From assembly GCA_031289315.1 (NCBI GenBank), contig JAITPR010000015.1:1-35100 (forward strand): a stretch of 35,100 nt of DNA, given 5' to 3'. Position 1 is the stretch's first letter. Every line of letters starts with the position of its first letter. This stretch comes from Clostridiaceae bacterium (lineage in GTDB: Bacteria > Bacillota > Clostridia > Christensenellales > CAG-917). Below are positions 15,157-25,100 of the stretch, in pieces. Made by a program: the position numbers and the translations under genes. The notes beneath the pieces were generated by a model, which did no database searches, was not told the DNA's origin, and saw only the letters and a list, made by a program, of their open reading frames with translations.

Positions 15157-16611
15157 TTAAATATCCTCTAAATCGTCGTAGTCGCGCAAGTCGGCGAACG
15201 CCACGGCTAAGTCCTCTTGAGTGTACTCGCGCTCCTTAAATCCGCGTGAGCCTGCTGCGGCAACCGTACCGCCGCTCTGCGCGTACTGCGGCTGACGCTT
15301 GGCGTCCTCAACCGATTTTACGCCGCGCGACCGCCAATCGGCAAGCAACCGGTTTATATGCGAAAGCGGGTACGGACGCGAAACCGACAGCGTCGCCGCG
15401 TACTCTATAATCTCCTCCGAAAAGCCCCAATCTACCGTCCAAATGCGGTATTGCGTGCGGTCGGATGCCGTTACATTTCGGGTTAGGCTAGCCGCGTCAA
15501 GCATTCTTTTAACGGCGCTATCGTTGGCAAGCTGCCGCTCTATGAACTGATTTATACTATCCTTTGTCAAAAGTCCCAATTTGAAAAACTTGTCTACGAC
15601 GCCGTTTATGCCCTCTAAGGTCTTTATTCCCTTCAAAAAACAATAGTGCGCCAGCGTGACCAACGCTTCCTCGTCATAGCCCTTCTGCAACCACGGCGCG
15701 ACGTAAACCTCTACAACGTGTTCCAAAGACTCGTAATAAACGCCGATTGTGCGGTTTATTTTTACCGCCAGATTTTTCATGCCCTCTAGCCGGCTTTGGA
15801 ACTCGTTCATTTCCTCAGCCGTAAACACTCCCATACGGTAATATTCGTCCAGCACAACGTCTAGCTTTTTAAAGCCTTTTCCCTTACAACGCTTAGCGGC
15901 ACATACCAAACTGTTCGTTTCAAAACCCCAGTTTTTTGTCCACTTTAAAAGATATTGCTTTTCTTCAAGGTCGGCATCGCCCTTTTTGCCCAACGCCCTT
16001 AGCACCGCACGCATGGTCTCCGTCTGCGTCTCGTACTCGGTAAGCTTGCGCTCCACGTCGTCCGCCGTCAGTACGCCCTCCGCCGCCCACGCCTTTGCAA
16101 CCGTTAATATGTATGGATACCGCACCGCAACACCCTTTAAATTGATGCAGTACTGCACTATCATCAGCATGGCTTCCTGCTGAATCTTGCAAAGCTCCAT
16201 TGCCAAATAATACTCGTTAAACTCGTTCGGCGTGAGCATGCGCTCCGGAAATAACCGCTGTAATTCCTTGTTAAAGTCCGAATATTTCTCCGACTTGAAT
16301 TTTTTGGGCGGTTGCATCGATCTCTTCAAGGATAAATAACTTACCTCGAACGGCTGCTTGGAAATAATTCTCACAAGCCCCGCGTCCTCCCAAAATGTGA
16401 ATATGTTGGTAAGCTCGTCTATCTCAATGTCTAAAGTCTTGGCAAAGCTCTCCCCCGATACGTTTCCGCCGCTCGAACAAAGATATAAACCGTAAAGGTA
16501 CGCCTTTATCTGCTTCTCCTCCGCATAGGGCATGTACTCGTTGATAAATACATTGTCAACAAGCGTGAAGCTTTCCATTAGGTAATCGTTTGAAAATTTG
16601 CAGAACGACAT
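15157..16611 (-). CDS. DnaD domain-containing replication initiation protein
   Basis: A 484-residue protein of the DnaB/DnaD primosome family, which remodels origin DNA and recruits the helicase loader. An N-terminal winged-helix-like part (~1-110, 'AEEKQIKAYLYGLYLCSSGG', 'ELTNIFTFWEDAGLV') is followed by several DnaD-type helical modules. Three similar segments can be seen: one with 'LLKWTKNWGFETNSLVCAA', one with 'VAPWLQKGYDEEALVTLA' and one with 'WTVDWGFSEEIIEYAA', each ending in a 'L..W...G(V/L)....' helix. Having three or more DnaD_2-like modules is more than the usual one or two. I prefer the ATG at 16611 (GGAGA at 9 bases) to the frame's first ATG at 16674, whose extra residues look unlike the family. 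It is the likely partner of the downstream helicase loader. Confidence 0.85.
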   Translation of the reverse strand: MSFCKFSNDYLMESFTLVDNVFINEYMPYAEEKQIKAYLYGLYLCSSGGNVSGESFAKTLDIEIDELTNIFTFWEDAGLVRIISKQPFEVSYLSLKRSMQPPKKFKSEKYSDFNKELQRLFPERMLTPNEFNEYYLAMELCKIQQEAMLMIVQYCINLKGVAVRYPYILTVAKAWAAEGVLTADDVERKLTEYETQTETMRAVLRALGKKGDADLEEKQYLLKWTKNWGFETNSLVCAAKRCKGKGFKKLDVVLDEYYRMGVFTAEEMNEFQSRLEGMKNLAVKINRTIGVYYESLEHVVEVYVAPWLQKGYDEEALVTLAHYCFLKGIKTLEGINGVVDKFFKLGLLTKDSINQFIERQLANDSAVKRMLDAASLTRNVTASDRTQYRIWTVDWGFSEEIIEYAATLSVSRPYPLSHINRLLADWRSRGVKSVEDAKRQPQYAQSGGTVAAAGSRGFKEREYTQEDLAVAFADLRDYDDLEDI

Positions 16612-16716
16612 TTTACCGAATCTCCGTTTTACTCCCGCCCCCGCCTTCGCGCTTCCGGACTTATAATATAACATAAAACACGCAAAAATAAAAGAGATTT
16701 TTTGTGGTTTTATTAG

Positions 16717-16892
16717 AGTTCCTTTTGGTCGCCCAAAAGAAACCGAAAAACCTCAAGCGTGACACTTGAGCCTCTGTTCTTTCTTGCATGTGCAAGAAAG
16801 AACCAAAGAAAACGCAAGCTTGAAGCTTGACACTGATTACTTGAAAAACGCGGTTGACGCTAAGGATATAATCCTGCGTCAACCGCGTTTTT
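16717..16892. repeat. multi-hairpin intergenic element, copy 1
   Basis: This ~176-bp segment is, in reverse complement, closely similar to 19016-19192 across its whole length. It contains in order a hairpin around AGTTCCTTTTGG, a hairpin CTCAAGcgtgacaCTTGAG, a hairpin GTTCTTTCTTGCA-tg-TGCAAGAAAGAAC, the near-palindrome CAAGCTTGAAGCTTG, and the long terminator hairpin at 16844-16892. Its other end abuts the promoter region of the DnaD-like gene. Confidence 0.85.
16844..16892. terminator. strong bidirectional terminator after the M28 peptidase gene
   Basis: A 17-bp perfect stem (16844-16860 with 16876-16892) starting in AAAAA and ending in TTTTT, extended by AGGAT/ATCCT around an ATA loop. The T runs on both strands suit factor-independent termination in either direction. 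The peptidase gene ends about 140 bases away. Confidence 0.85.
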
Positions 16893-17030
16893 AAATTTAT
16901 TCAGTATTAATCTCTTCGCTTACCGTTTATTTTTTTCTTTCCGGTGAGTTTTTATTTTATGCGTATCCAATCGCTTCACTCACCGCTTTTTATGTTTTTT
17001 TCAGTGCGGTAAAAAATACGACTGCGATGC

Positions 17031-18323
17031 TTACGCTTTCTTTTTGTTTTTGTATTCCTTACGGATGCCCTTGGCTTTGACGACGTTTATGTTGACACCG
17101 TCGTACTTGCCGGAGTCGAACAATTTAAGGGCTTCTACCGTCATGTCATATACTACTCCCAAACACTCCTTATCAAGAAGGTCCACCGTATCTTTGCGGG
17201 TGTGGTAGTAGGGTTGCAAGCTGTGGTTGAGTGCGGTTATGCAAGCGCTCTTAAAGCCGCCTTGTACAAACGCCGCCGGATCGGTCGCCCCGACCGTAAC
17301 GGTGGCGTAGGTTGCCCCGGCTCCCGTATTATCGGATGCTTCCATGAGCAATTCGCAAACGTCCTTGTCGACGGTTACAAGACCGTTCAAATCCTTGTCG
17401 TTGATGTTTAAACACTCAAGCTCGTGAATGGTATCGTAAGAAACGATGAACGTGGGGACGTCCTGATATTCACCCTTGTGCGCTTCCGCCCACGCCTTCG
17501 CGCCGCGCAAGCCCGCTTCCTCGGAACCGGAGATGATAACGCCGACCTCGGTGTTCTCAAGCTCGATACCTAAATCTTTTAAGCCCTTTAAGATGGAGAT
17601 GGGCAAGTAACAACCCGTTAGGTTGTCGTTTGCGCCGTCGACCACTACCTTGCTGTTGGAGAAGAAGAACATCCCTATCCAAAACGGCAAGAAGGCAAGG
17701 CTCGCCACGCCTAACCAAAGCGTAACGTCGGAGGCAATATTGAAGCCTACTCCGTTCATGACAAGCGCCGCTATGACGATGGCAAAATAGAAGAAAACGC
17801 CGACTATGGAGCATAAGAAATGTCCGGAGAAGGCTTTGCCGCCAAAGTGATAGTTAATAGTCCACTCCCAAGTGGCATCGGCGTGTCCGTTAAGGAATAT
17901 TCTTCTTTTAACTTCGCCGGTAGGCTTTTTGACCGCCGTTACGTTACAAGAGGTCTTCTCTTTGAACAGAGGGTCCATAAGCTTTTTGTAAAGCACGAAC
18001 TGTGAAATCATGGGTATAATTGCAATAATCAGCAATACCAATGCGACTAACGGCGCAAAGAAGTAAACCACTAAGCTTGCCATTAAGAAGCTCATCGTAA
18101 TGGGTATCCACCCAAAGAAAGAACCGGGGTTAAGTTTGAAATCCTCAAAAGTCGTTTCATCGCTTAACGGCTTCAACACTTCCTCCATGTACTTTTGTGC
18201 TGCTCTTTCCCCGTCGCTTCCGGGGTCGCGCTTGTCAAACGTGCCGATTATGTGTTTAATCTCGTCACACATATAATCGACGCTTTGGTCTTTAAGCTCT
18301 TTCAGCTCGTCAATTCTGCTCAT
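17031..18323 (-). CDS. membrane-anchored M28-family zinc peptidase
   Basis: A 430-residue protein with an M28 (aminopeptidase-like) catalytic domain and two hydrophobic hairpins. The zinc ligands are all in place: H147-x-D149 in 'NGHADATWEW', bridging D233 in 'GANDNLTG', the catalytic and metal-binding pair E268-E269 in 'SGSEEAGLRG', D297 in 'SYDTIHE' and H374 in 'YYHTRKDT'. Two transmembrane pairs are inserted at ~70-110 and ~166-221, the second inside the peptidase fold between the first ligands and the bridging Asp, an arrangement that may tether the active site to the membrane. No signal peptide; the topology suggests a cytoplasmic catalytic domain, but this is an inference. Start ATG at 18323 has GGAGG upstream. 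It has its own consensus promoter and is bracketed by inverted copies of a multi-hairpin element. Confidence 0.88.
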   Translation of the reverse strand: MSRIDELKELKDQSVDYMCDEIKHIIGTFDKRDPGSDGERAAQKYMEEVLKPLSDETTFEDFKLNPGSFFGWIPITMSFLMASLVVYFFAPLVALVLLIIAIIPMISQFVLYKKLMDPLFKEKTSCNVTAVKKPTGEVKRRIFLNGHADATWEWTINYHFGGKAFSGHFLCSIVGVFFYFAIVIAALVMNGVGFNIASDVTLWLGVASLAFLPFWIGMFFFSNSKVVVDGANDNLTGCYLPISILKGLKDLGIELENTEVGVIISGSEEAGLRGAKAWAEAHKGEYQDVPTFIVSYDTIHELECLNINDKDLNGLVTVDKDVCELLMEASDNTGAGATYATVTVGATDPAAFVQGGFKSACITALNHSLQPYYHTRKDTVDLLDKECLGVVYDMTVEALKLFDSGKYDGVNINVVKAKGIRKEYKNKKKA

Positions 18324-18386
18324 ACCGTTCCTCCGTCTTTTATTTATAAACGCCCTTTTTGGACGCCTATTTAAACTTATACTTGA

Positions 18387-18415
18387 ATATTATCATTAAT
18401 GCTTAATAATGTCAA
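18387..18415 (-). promoter_or_regulatory. consensus sigma-A promoter of the M28 peptidase gene
   Basis: Minus strand: TTGACA (18415-18410), 17 bases, TAATAT (18392-18387), with a leader of about 55 bases to the ATG. Confidence 0.8.
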
Positions 18416-18555
18416 CTTTATTTAAATTTCAGAACGCAAAAACTTAAATAAATTTATGTTTTTAGCGTGTAAACTAAGTCTTTGCGTAGGCAACAGCCTC
18501 TGACAACACCAAATGTGTAGCGCACTGTGCGGAATGCGATAGTTGGCTTCGCCGT

Positions 18556-18600
18556 GGAATGCTTTATGCGCGTTATTCGGCGGAATGCTTTATGCGCGTT
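18556..18600. repeat. 19-bp direct repeat in dispersed repeat region
   Basis: GGAATGCTTTATGCGCGTT occurs at 18556-18574 and 18582-18600. The second copy runs on into GCATGGG, giving a 20-bp-plus match to 6806-6826. Downstream at 18637-18686 is the CTTTCGACTGC...CTCAAGATGACA motif shared with other intergenic sites. No gene is supported in 18416-19015. Confidence 0.75.
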
Positions 18601-18677
18601 GCATGGGAAAGTGGCATAAGAGTTTGCGCTCCTATAAGGGGATCTTTCGACTGCGTGCTTACGCACTTCGCTCAAGA

Positions 18678-18901
18678 TGACATCGGGAAAAACCCCGCTC
18701 CTATTAGGGTGACATCGGGGAAAACCCCGCCCCTATTAGGGTGACATCGGGAAAAACCCCGCCCCTATTAGGGTGACATCGGGGAAAACCCCGCTCCTAT
18801 TGGGGTGACATCGGGAAAAACCCCGCCCTTATTAGGGTGACATCGGGAAAAACCACGCCCCTATTAGGGTGACATCGGGAAAAACCCCGCTCCTATTGGG
18901 G
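18678..18901. repeat. 32-bp tandem array, seven units
   Basis: TGACATC starts at 18678, 18710, 18742, 18774, 18806, 18838, 18870 and 18902, an exact 32-base period with few substitutions (mainly G/A, C/T and one C/A change). Each unit carries a small hairpin of the form CGGGGAAAACCCCG and the string CCTATTAGGG. The units adjoin without unique spacers, so this is a minisatellite. The outer flanks merge into the dispersed repeat motif. Confidence 0.9.
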
Positions 18902-19015
18902 TGACATCTGTACGGAGCCACTGACAAGGTGACAGTCTAAAAATCCGCGCGCCTATTGAGAAGACGGGAAAGAAAATAAAAATATGACAGACTGGAGATT
19001 AACACTAATAAATTT

Positions 19016-19066
19016 AAAAACGCGGTTGACGCTAAGGATTATAATCCTGCGGCAACCGCGTTTTTT
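19016..19066 (-). terminator. terminator of the giant envelope protein gene
   Basis: A 17-bp stem with one mismatch, AAAAACGCGGTTGACGC (19016-19032) with GCGGCAACCGCGTTTTT (19049-19065), enclosing AGGAT/ATCCT. Read on the minus strand it ends in TTTTT AAATTT, about 130 bases past the stop codon. Confidence 0.8.
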
Positions 19067-19192
19067 AAGTTAACAGTGTCAAGCTTCAAGCTTGCGAGTT
19101 TTTTGGTTCTTTTTGCCGCGTAGCAAAAAGAACAGAAGCTCAAGCGTTACGCTTGCGGTTTTTCGGTTCCTTTTGGGCGACCAAAAGGAACT
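19016..19192. repeat. multi-hairpin intergenic element, copy 2
   Basis: Inverted relative to 16717-16892. From the giant-gene side it holds a perfect 11-bp hairpin GTTCCTTTTGG-gcga-CCAAAAGGAAC (19166-19191), a CAAGCGTTACGCTTG hairpin, an 11-bp hairpin GTTCTTTTTGC/GCAAAAAGAAC, the CAAGCTTCAAGCTTG near-palindrome and the terminator hairpin at 19016-19066. Stems are kept between copies although the bases differ in places (compensatory changes in the GTTCTTT hairpin), which suggests the RNA or DNA fold matters. Confidence 0.85.
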
Positions 19193-19196
19193 TGCT

Positions 19197-22100
19197 TTAT
19201 TCCTCGTCTGTGCCGTCGGGGGCATCCGGGGCTGCGTATTCGGTTTCTTCCTCGTCGGCTGCAGCGGCGTTTGCGTTGAAGCTAACCTCATAGAGATTTG
19301 CGTCGGTTGCTACGGCGGTGAAAGCACCGTCATAGGTGGCGCCGGTTGCTTGTGCGGCGTCCGCCAACACTTCGACGGTACCGGTTTCAGCGACGGCGGC
19401 TATGGTTAAGGTTTCGTCCGACTCGTCGAGGTAGACCTCGGAGGACTCGGTATTGCCGGCGCTTTCAAGCGCAAGGGCCTTTTTCTTTTTGTCCTTCAAG
19501 AAGATGAAGAACACGCCTGCTACGCCGCCCAACACAAGTATCACGCCTAAGACTATCAACAGGGTTGAGTAATCGTGGAGGTCGCTTATGAGGTCGCCGC
19601 TTTCAAGCAAGAAGTAATCGTAGTTACCGGCGTCGGTGAACAAGAGTGCGCCGTCGGCATAAGCCGCGTTAAGCACCACTAGCTCTCCGTTTTCGTTGTA
19701 GTAACCCACTTTGTAGGCGCCGTTCATGGACATTGCCGTAGCGCTGTCAATGGCGAACTGTATTGTATTGCCGCCGCCGGCTCCTTGAGAGTCGACCGAC
19801 ACGGCGCCGCGCGGACGCACTATCAACACAACCGAATAGAACGACGTTTGTGTGATGTCGTAGTCATCGCTGGTGATACCGCCCATGGAAAGGAGGTATT
19901 GCGCGCCGGCTTGAGCGTTTGTGGTATAATCCGAACCCGCCGTGCCGCTTGCGCCGCTTGTGATAAGCTTAGCCGACCACGTCATACCTATGAAGTTAAA
20001 CTCGTCGTTCAGGCGGTCGATGTCGCCGCTTGCCAGATTAGAGAAGTACAGCTTACGAAGAACCTCGTTCAGGTTGATTATCGCGCCGGTTTGCGGATTG
20101 ATTACCGCGTCCGTGAGATAGAAGGACGTCAATTCGGCGCCTTGCGCTATGTATACGGAACCGATGCCTATGTTGTTGGGGTCTAAGTCCGCCTCGGTGA
20201 AGGGACGTATTACTATCTCTCTCTTAAGGACGGTAACCGTGGAGTCAAGCCCGGTAACCGACTCATAGTTTTCATTGCTCGGAGCGAACCTTACACCGTA
20301 ACGCGTTCCGCTGTTGGAAGCCTTGACGTGCGGTCTGAAGGCGGGATCCGTCCACTCGAAGTGACCGTCCACGAAGAACGCGGCTCTGTCGGCTTCTAAG
20401 GCGTTGGGGTTGGTTGCGGCTCTGCTGCGGGTCGTCACTAGGGCGTCCGGTATGGGGTTGAGGTTGGAGCCGAACAGCGTGTCGCCGTAGGTTATCGGCG
20501 TAGAAGACACATACTGCATGGCTATTGTCGGTTTGGCTTTTGCCACCGTGACCTTAATTTTTTGTTGCGTCAATATGCGGTAGTTAGCGGCTACGGTTGT
20601 ATCGGGTTCCCACTGGAAGTAGGCTTCCGTACCGTCTCCTGACCACGGCAAGATGTCTTCGGCGTTCATCCATGAGAAGCCGTCTCTTATACCGTTTGCT
20701 TCAAGGTTTCTACCCGCTATCGGCGTAGTGTTGTAAATCGGAGTGCCTTCGGAGGTGAAGTCGGCGCCGACGTCGGGGGCTTTTGTGTTGCGCGGATTGC
20801 CTTCCACTATGTCAAGCACCGACACGCGGTTGCCGTAGGTGTACACGCCCGGATTGGGGTCGCCGGTTTGGAACTGTCTAGTCTTCACCACGCTGATGTC
20901 CTTGCCGAATGTCACGGTAGCCTGTCTTACGGAGATGTTCTTGGTAAGCGGTGTCGCCGTTACGGCGCTGAAGCTAACATCTGTGAAGGAGTAATTATAG
21001 TTGACATAGTATGCGGTACCCTCTAAGTACACGCCGCCTTCTATAAGCCCGCCGCCCACGTAGTTCTCGCCGCTCAAGCGATAGTTGCCTAAGGCACCCG
21101 TCGACAGGAGCAAGCGGTACGGGAATACCTTTTCTCCGGCAAGCGGTTGATAGTTGCCCGGATTCCACAGAACCGAAGTAACGGTCTCTGCTCCCAACGC
21201 TTTTGAACTTAAGTTCGGGCTGTCCTTGTAATATTGATAGGTCGCCGCGTTGAAGATGCGGTATCCGCTGCGGTCGTAGCCTAAGGCTGCCGCACTCAAT
21301 AACTCGCCGTACTCGATGTAACCGCGGTTGTTTTCTCCGACTCTCACATCTTCCACCATGAGGTAAGACCTTTCGACGGTGATGTTTGAGATGATTGCAA
21401 CGAGGGATCCTCCGTCTGTAAGCGTGGTTTGTGTTACGGTGTTGTAGTTGTTTTTGTCGCCGGGGACGAACCTTACCGCCACGCTTCTAGCGCCTGCGGG
21501 CAAGCTTTCGTCGAGCGGGGTGACGAACTCAAAGCGTCCGTCGACCGTTGTCGCGTAACGACCTCCGGCGGTGCCGGTGGCGCTGTCGACTGTCCAACGC
21601 ATTTCGCCTCTGTTGACGTCGTTAAGGCTCTCGGTGAGGTAGGTAAGGGGTACGCCGTAGTAGTATACTGGCACGCCGATAACGGTCAAATCCAATACAC
21701 TGCGACGGTTTGCGTCGTTGGTGCCGGCGCTGTCTCTTGCAAACAGTACCGCACTGGCGGGCGTAATCCTAAGACGGAACACCCTTTCCTCGGAGGTAAG
21801 ACCGCTGTTGGCGGTGGCTTGCGCGTAATTGGCTGAGTCGGACGGTATAAATCTGAACTCGTAGTACTGCTCGCCGGCAAGCACCTCCGGCACGGAGGTA
21901 CCGGTGAACTGATAGCCGTTGATTGTGGCGGGAGCCACGACCGGACCGCCGTCCTCTTGTCTCCAGTAGTAGTTGTATGCGGTTATGCCGCTTCCGCTGA
22001 CAAAGTCTATGTTGTTAAGGCTCTTGCCGTACACTTGAGTTATGGCGTTATTGGTGACGCTGAACACAAAGCGGTTGGCGTTGTGTATCTCCGGCAGCTT

Positions 22101-25100
22101 CATGTTTCTTATCGTCACGGAAGCGACGTTGTCGTTAGGCGTATATGCCCCGGAGGTTTGCGTGGAGTTGAACACGAACTCGCCGCCGTAGTACCTTGAC
22201 AAGGAACCCGCCGCATCAAAGTATGCAATGCGGTAATCCGAGTTATTTGCGGCACCGGCTACGTCAAGCGCGTTTAAGCGGCTGTTTTCATTTGCCCACT
22301 TGAAGGCGCCCGGTATGTTCTTGAAAGCGATGCTGTCGTTATACGGGTTGCTGACGTCCGCGAAAATACCCGCATCCTTCAGTTGCTGACCGAAGTAGAG
22401 GAAATCGAATAATTGGTCTTTGGAGTTTTTGAGCGTCACGTTGGCGATAATCGGCGCGGTCTTGTGGATTGTTATTTCCACGCCGTTCCAAGTGCTTGCA
22501 CTGTTTTCCGTTGCGCCGCCGTCGTACACGTTGTAGTTGTTGGAGTCCGTAGCGTTGCCCGGTGTCCACTTGACGAAAATTCTTTCTCTCATCGTGGTGC
22601 CGGTGCCTACGGGAACGTAGCTAAGACCCATGCCGTCGGAGAACGTCAAGTCGCCCTTGTCGGAGAGTGCCGGAGCGCCGCCGGCTCTTATGTTGACGTT
22701 ATAGATGTTGTACGTTCCGAATTGGAGCGCGCTGTTGTTTAAGGCGTACGCCAACGTCATTCCGTAATGCAGGTCATCCGACGCAAGCGCGGCACCCGTA
22801 AATCTGATTTCGATATTGGCGCGCAGGATGCGAACCTCCACCTCTATTTCGGTATCCTTGTAGTTGTCGGAGAACCGCCTTGTGGAACCGGGTATTAGGT
22901 CGTTGGTCGGCGATACCTTTACCTTGAACAGTGCAGTCTGTCCGCCGATAAAGGAGCCGTCGTTGTAGTTTGCGTCAAAGACTGACACCGTATTGAGCCA
23001 ACCGTATGTGACAAGCACGGTGTGCAAGCTTGAGTTGTTCGGGTTGGTGCCGCCCGCCGTATATGCGAACGTAGGTGTGATTGTGCTTTCCGTCAAGGGA
23101 TTGCCGTAGTAGATTTCCGTCGCGGTGTACGCGGCGACTATCGTAGCACGCATGACTTGTACGTCGATTTTGAATTCGACGGTTTCGTAGTTGGTGTTTG
23201 AAGGCACGAACTTAAGCCACTGTTGTGCGGTGACGGTCTCGTTCGCGTCGGGACGGTAAGTTCCGTCGACCCAAGCCCATGTTCCGGCTACGGATAGACT
23301 GGCTGCCTCGAAGGATAGGTAAACTTCCTTGTTGATAAGCGAATTGCTTGACACGGAGGGAAGTATTGCGCTCAAGGTCTGACCGTAAGTGAACACCGGG
23401 GTCGTCGCGGTGACTTTGTCAAGGAAGTTGACTCCGCCCCAAATGCCGGGGGTCGCCTTGTCAATGGTGATTGTAACGGCAAACTTCTGTCTGTCGATGT
23501 TGTTGTTTCCGCCGCCCGGCATCCAGTACACCAAATAGGTGACGCTAGTACCCGCCGAAGAGGCGTTGTTGAAAGTACTTAAGATATTGCCCGCAGCAAA
23601 GCCGCTGCCGTCGTTGGTACCCACGGCTACCCACTCGAAGCGACCGTTGCCGACAACGTTGTCAAAGCCGGATGCCACATTCTTAGGAACAATTCCGTAG
23701 GTGTTGCCGCCCGTCCTGTTGAGGATGTTGCCGCTTGCGTCAAGCGTCATTCCATAAGGTATATGGATGGCGTCGATTTCAAAGCTGAACAGGTTGCTGT
23801 CCGCCATGCCCACGTACACGAAGAGTTTAACTTCCGTATAGTTGGGGCTGTCCGGAGCCCACGTTATCGGGTAATAACCCGCGTGCTCGCCGGAGAAGCT
23901 GCTTTGGACGGTACTGGAAAGTGCTTTTGCCGCGCCGTTTGCCGTCATTCTGTCGACGTTGTCGAACGTGTACGAGCCGGTTATGGAGGCGCCGTCCGTC
24001 CAAGCGCCGTATATATAGCTTATGTAGCTAGAGGCTATAGTAGAGGCATAAACGGCGTTGCCTACCGAGGCTATTGCGATCTTGTCCGCGTAGCCGGGTT
24101 GACGGTCGCCCTTGCCCGGAACCGTGCCGACAACCGTCGGGGTACCGGGTAAGATTTTGAACCTTACTACGGTCGCGCCGGTCGTATTGCCTTCGCTGCT
24201 GGTTTCGCTGGAGTTGTTTACCTGATAGAACTGGTCGCTGCTAGTCGTAAATTGAACGGCTACCGCGGTAGTCTTGCCGGTGGACATTCCGTAGTCATAA
24301 GTGTCGGTCACGTTGAGCGCGCCGGGATTCAGCAGGTTGCCCGCTACGAATGATGCCGTGAAGTCGCTTGTCGCGACGGGAACACCGCCCGTGCCTAAGT
24401 GCGGGTTGATGACGTTGATGTAGTAGGCGACGGAGCGGCTCTCTGTTGCGTAGTTGGTCTCGTTAACCACCGCGGCGAATGTCGGAGAAAGCAAGCTGGC
24501 ACCGTAGATTATAACAATCGGCAATAAGTCTTTCTGCGCCACCTGTACGGTTGCCTTGTCGACCGCAACGATTATTTGAACCGTTACCGCCTCGTAGTTG
24601 TTGGCGTATATACCCGACGGAGTGAACCGCACCGTAAACGTCATTCTGTTGCTTGCAAGCGATGTATAGGAGGTGCTTTCGTTGACGTTTACCCAACTGT
24701 AATTGCCGACCGCCGCTAAAGCCGTGTCGTATATGTTAGCCGCCAACGCCGTGTTGTTTACTCCGTTGAAGGAGGAAAGCAGTGCATCGCTAAGCTTTTG
24801 CGACCATTCCAGGCGCAATCGGGACCATGAGTCGAAGTACGCAGGCTTGACGTCGGGGGCGGACTTGTTTACTCTCACGGGAACCATGAGCTCATCCACG
24901 GTCTTCAGGTCTCCTGCCGGAGCGCCGTCGCCGGTTATGTTGTAGTACAACTCCGCCGCCGCGCCGCTGAAGGTAATCATAAGAGCGATGTCATAAAGCC
25001 CTACGTTGGGGGTCGCAGTAAGCGCGGTGTTACCGTTTATTATGGTGCCGGCGCTCCATGCGGTATCCCAAGTGAAGGAATACGCCGTGGTCGGGAAGTT

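Noticed and set aside
18678..18908. Possible CRISPR array
   Set aside because: The units adjoin directly with no unique spacers of 25-40 bases, and no cas gene is present.
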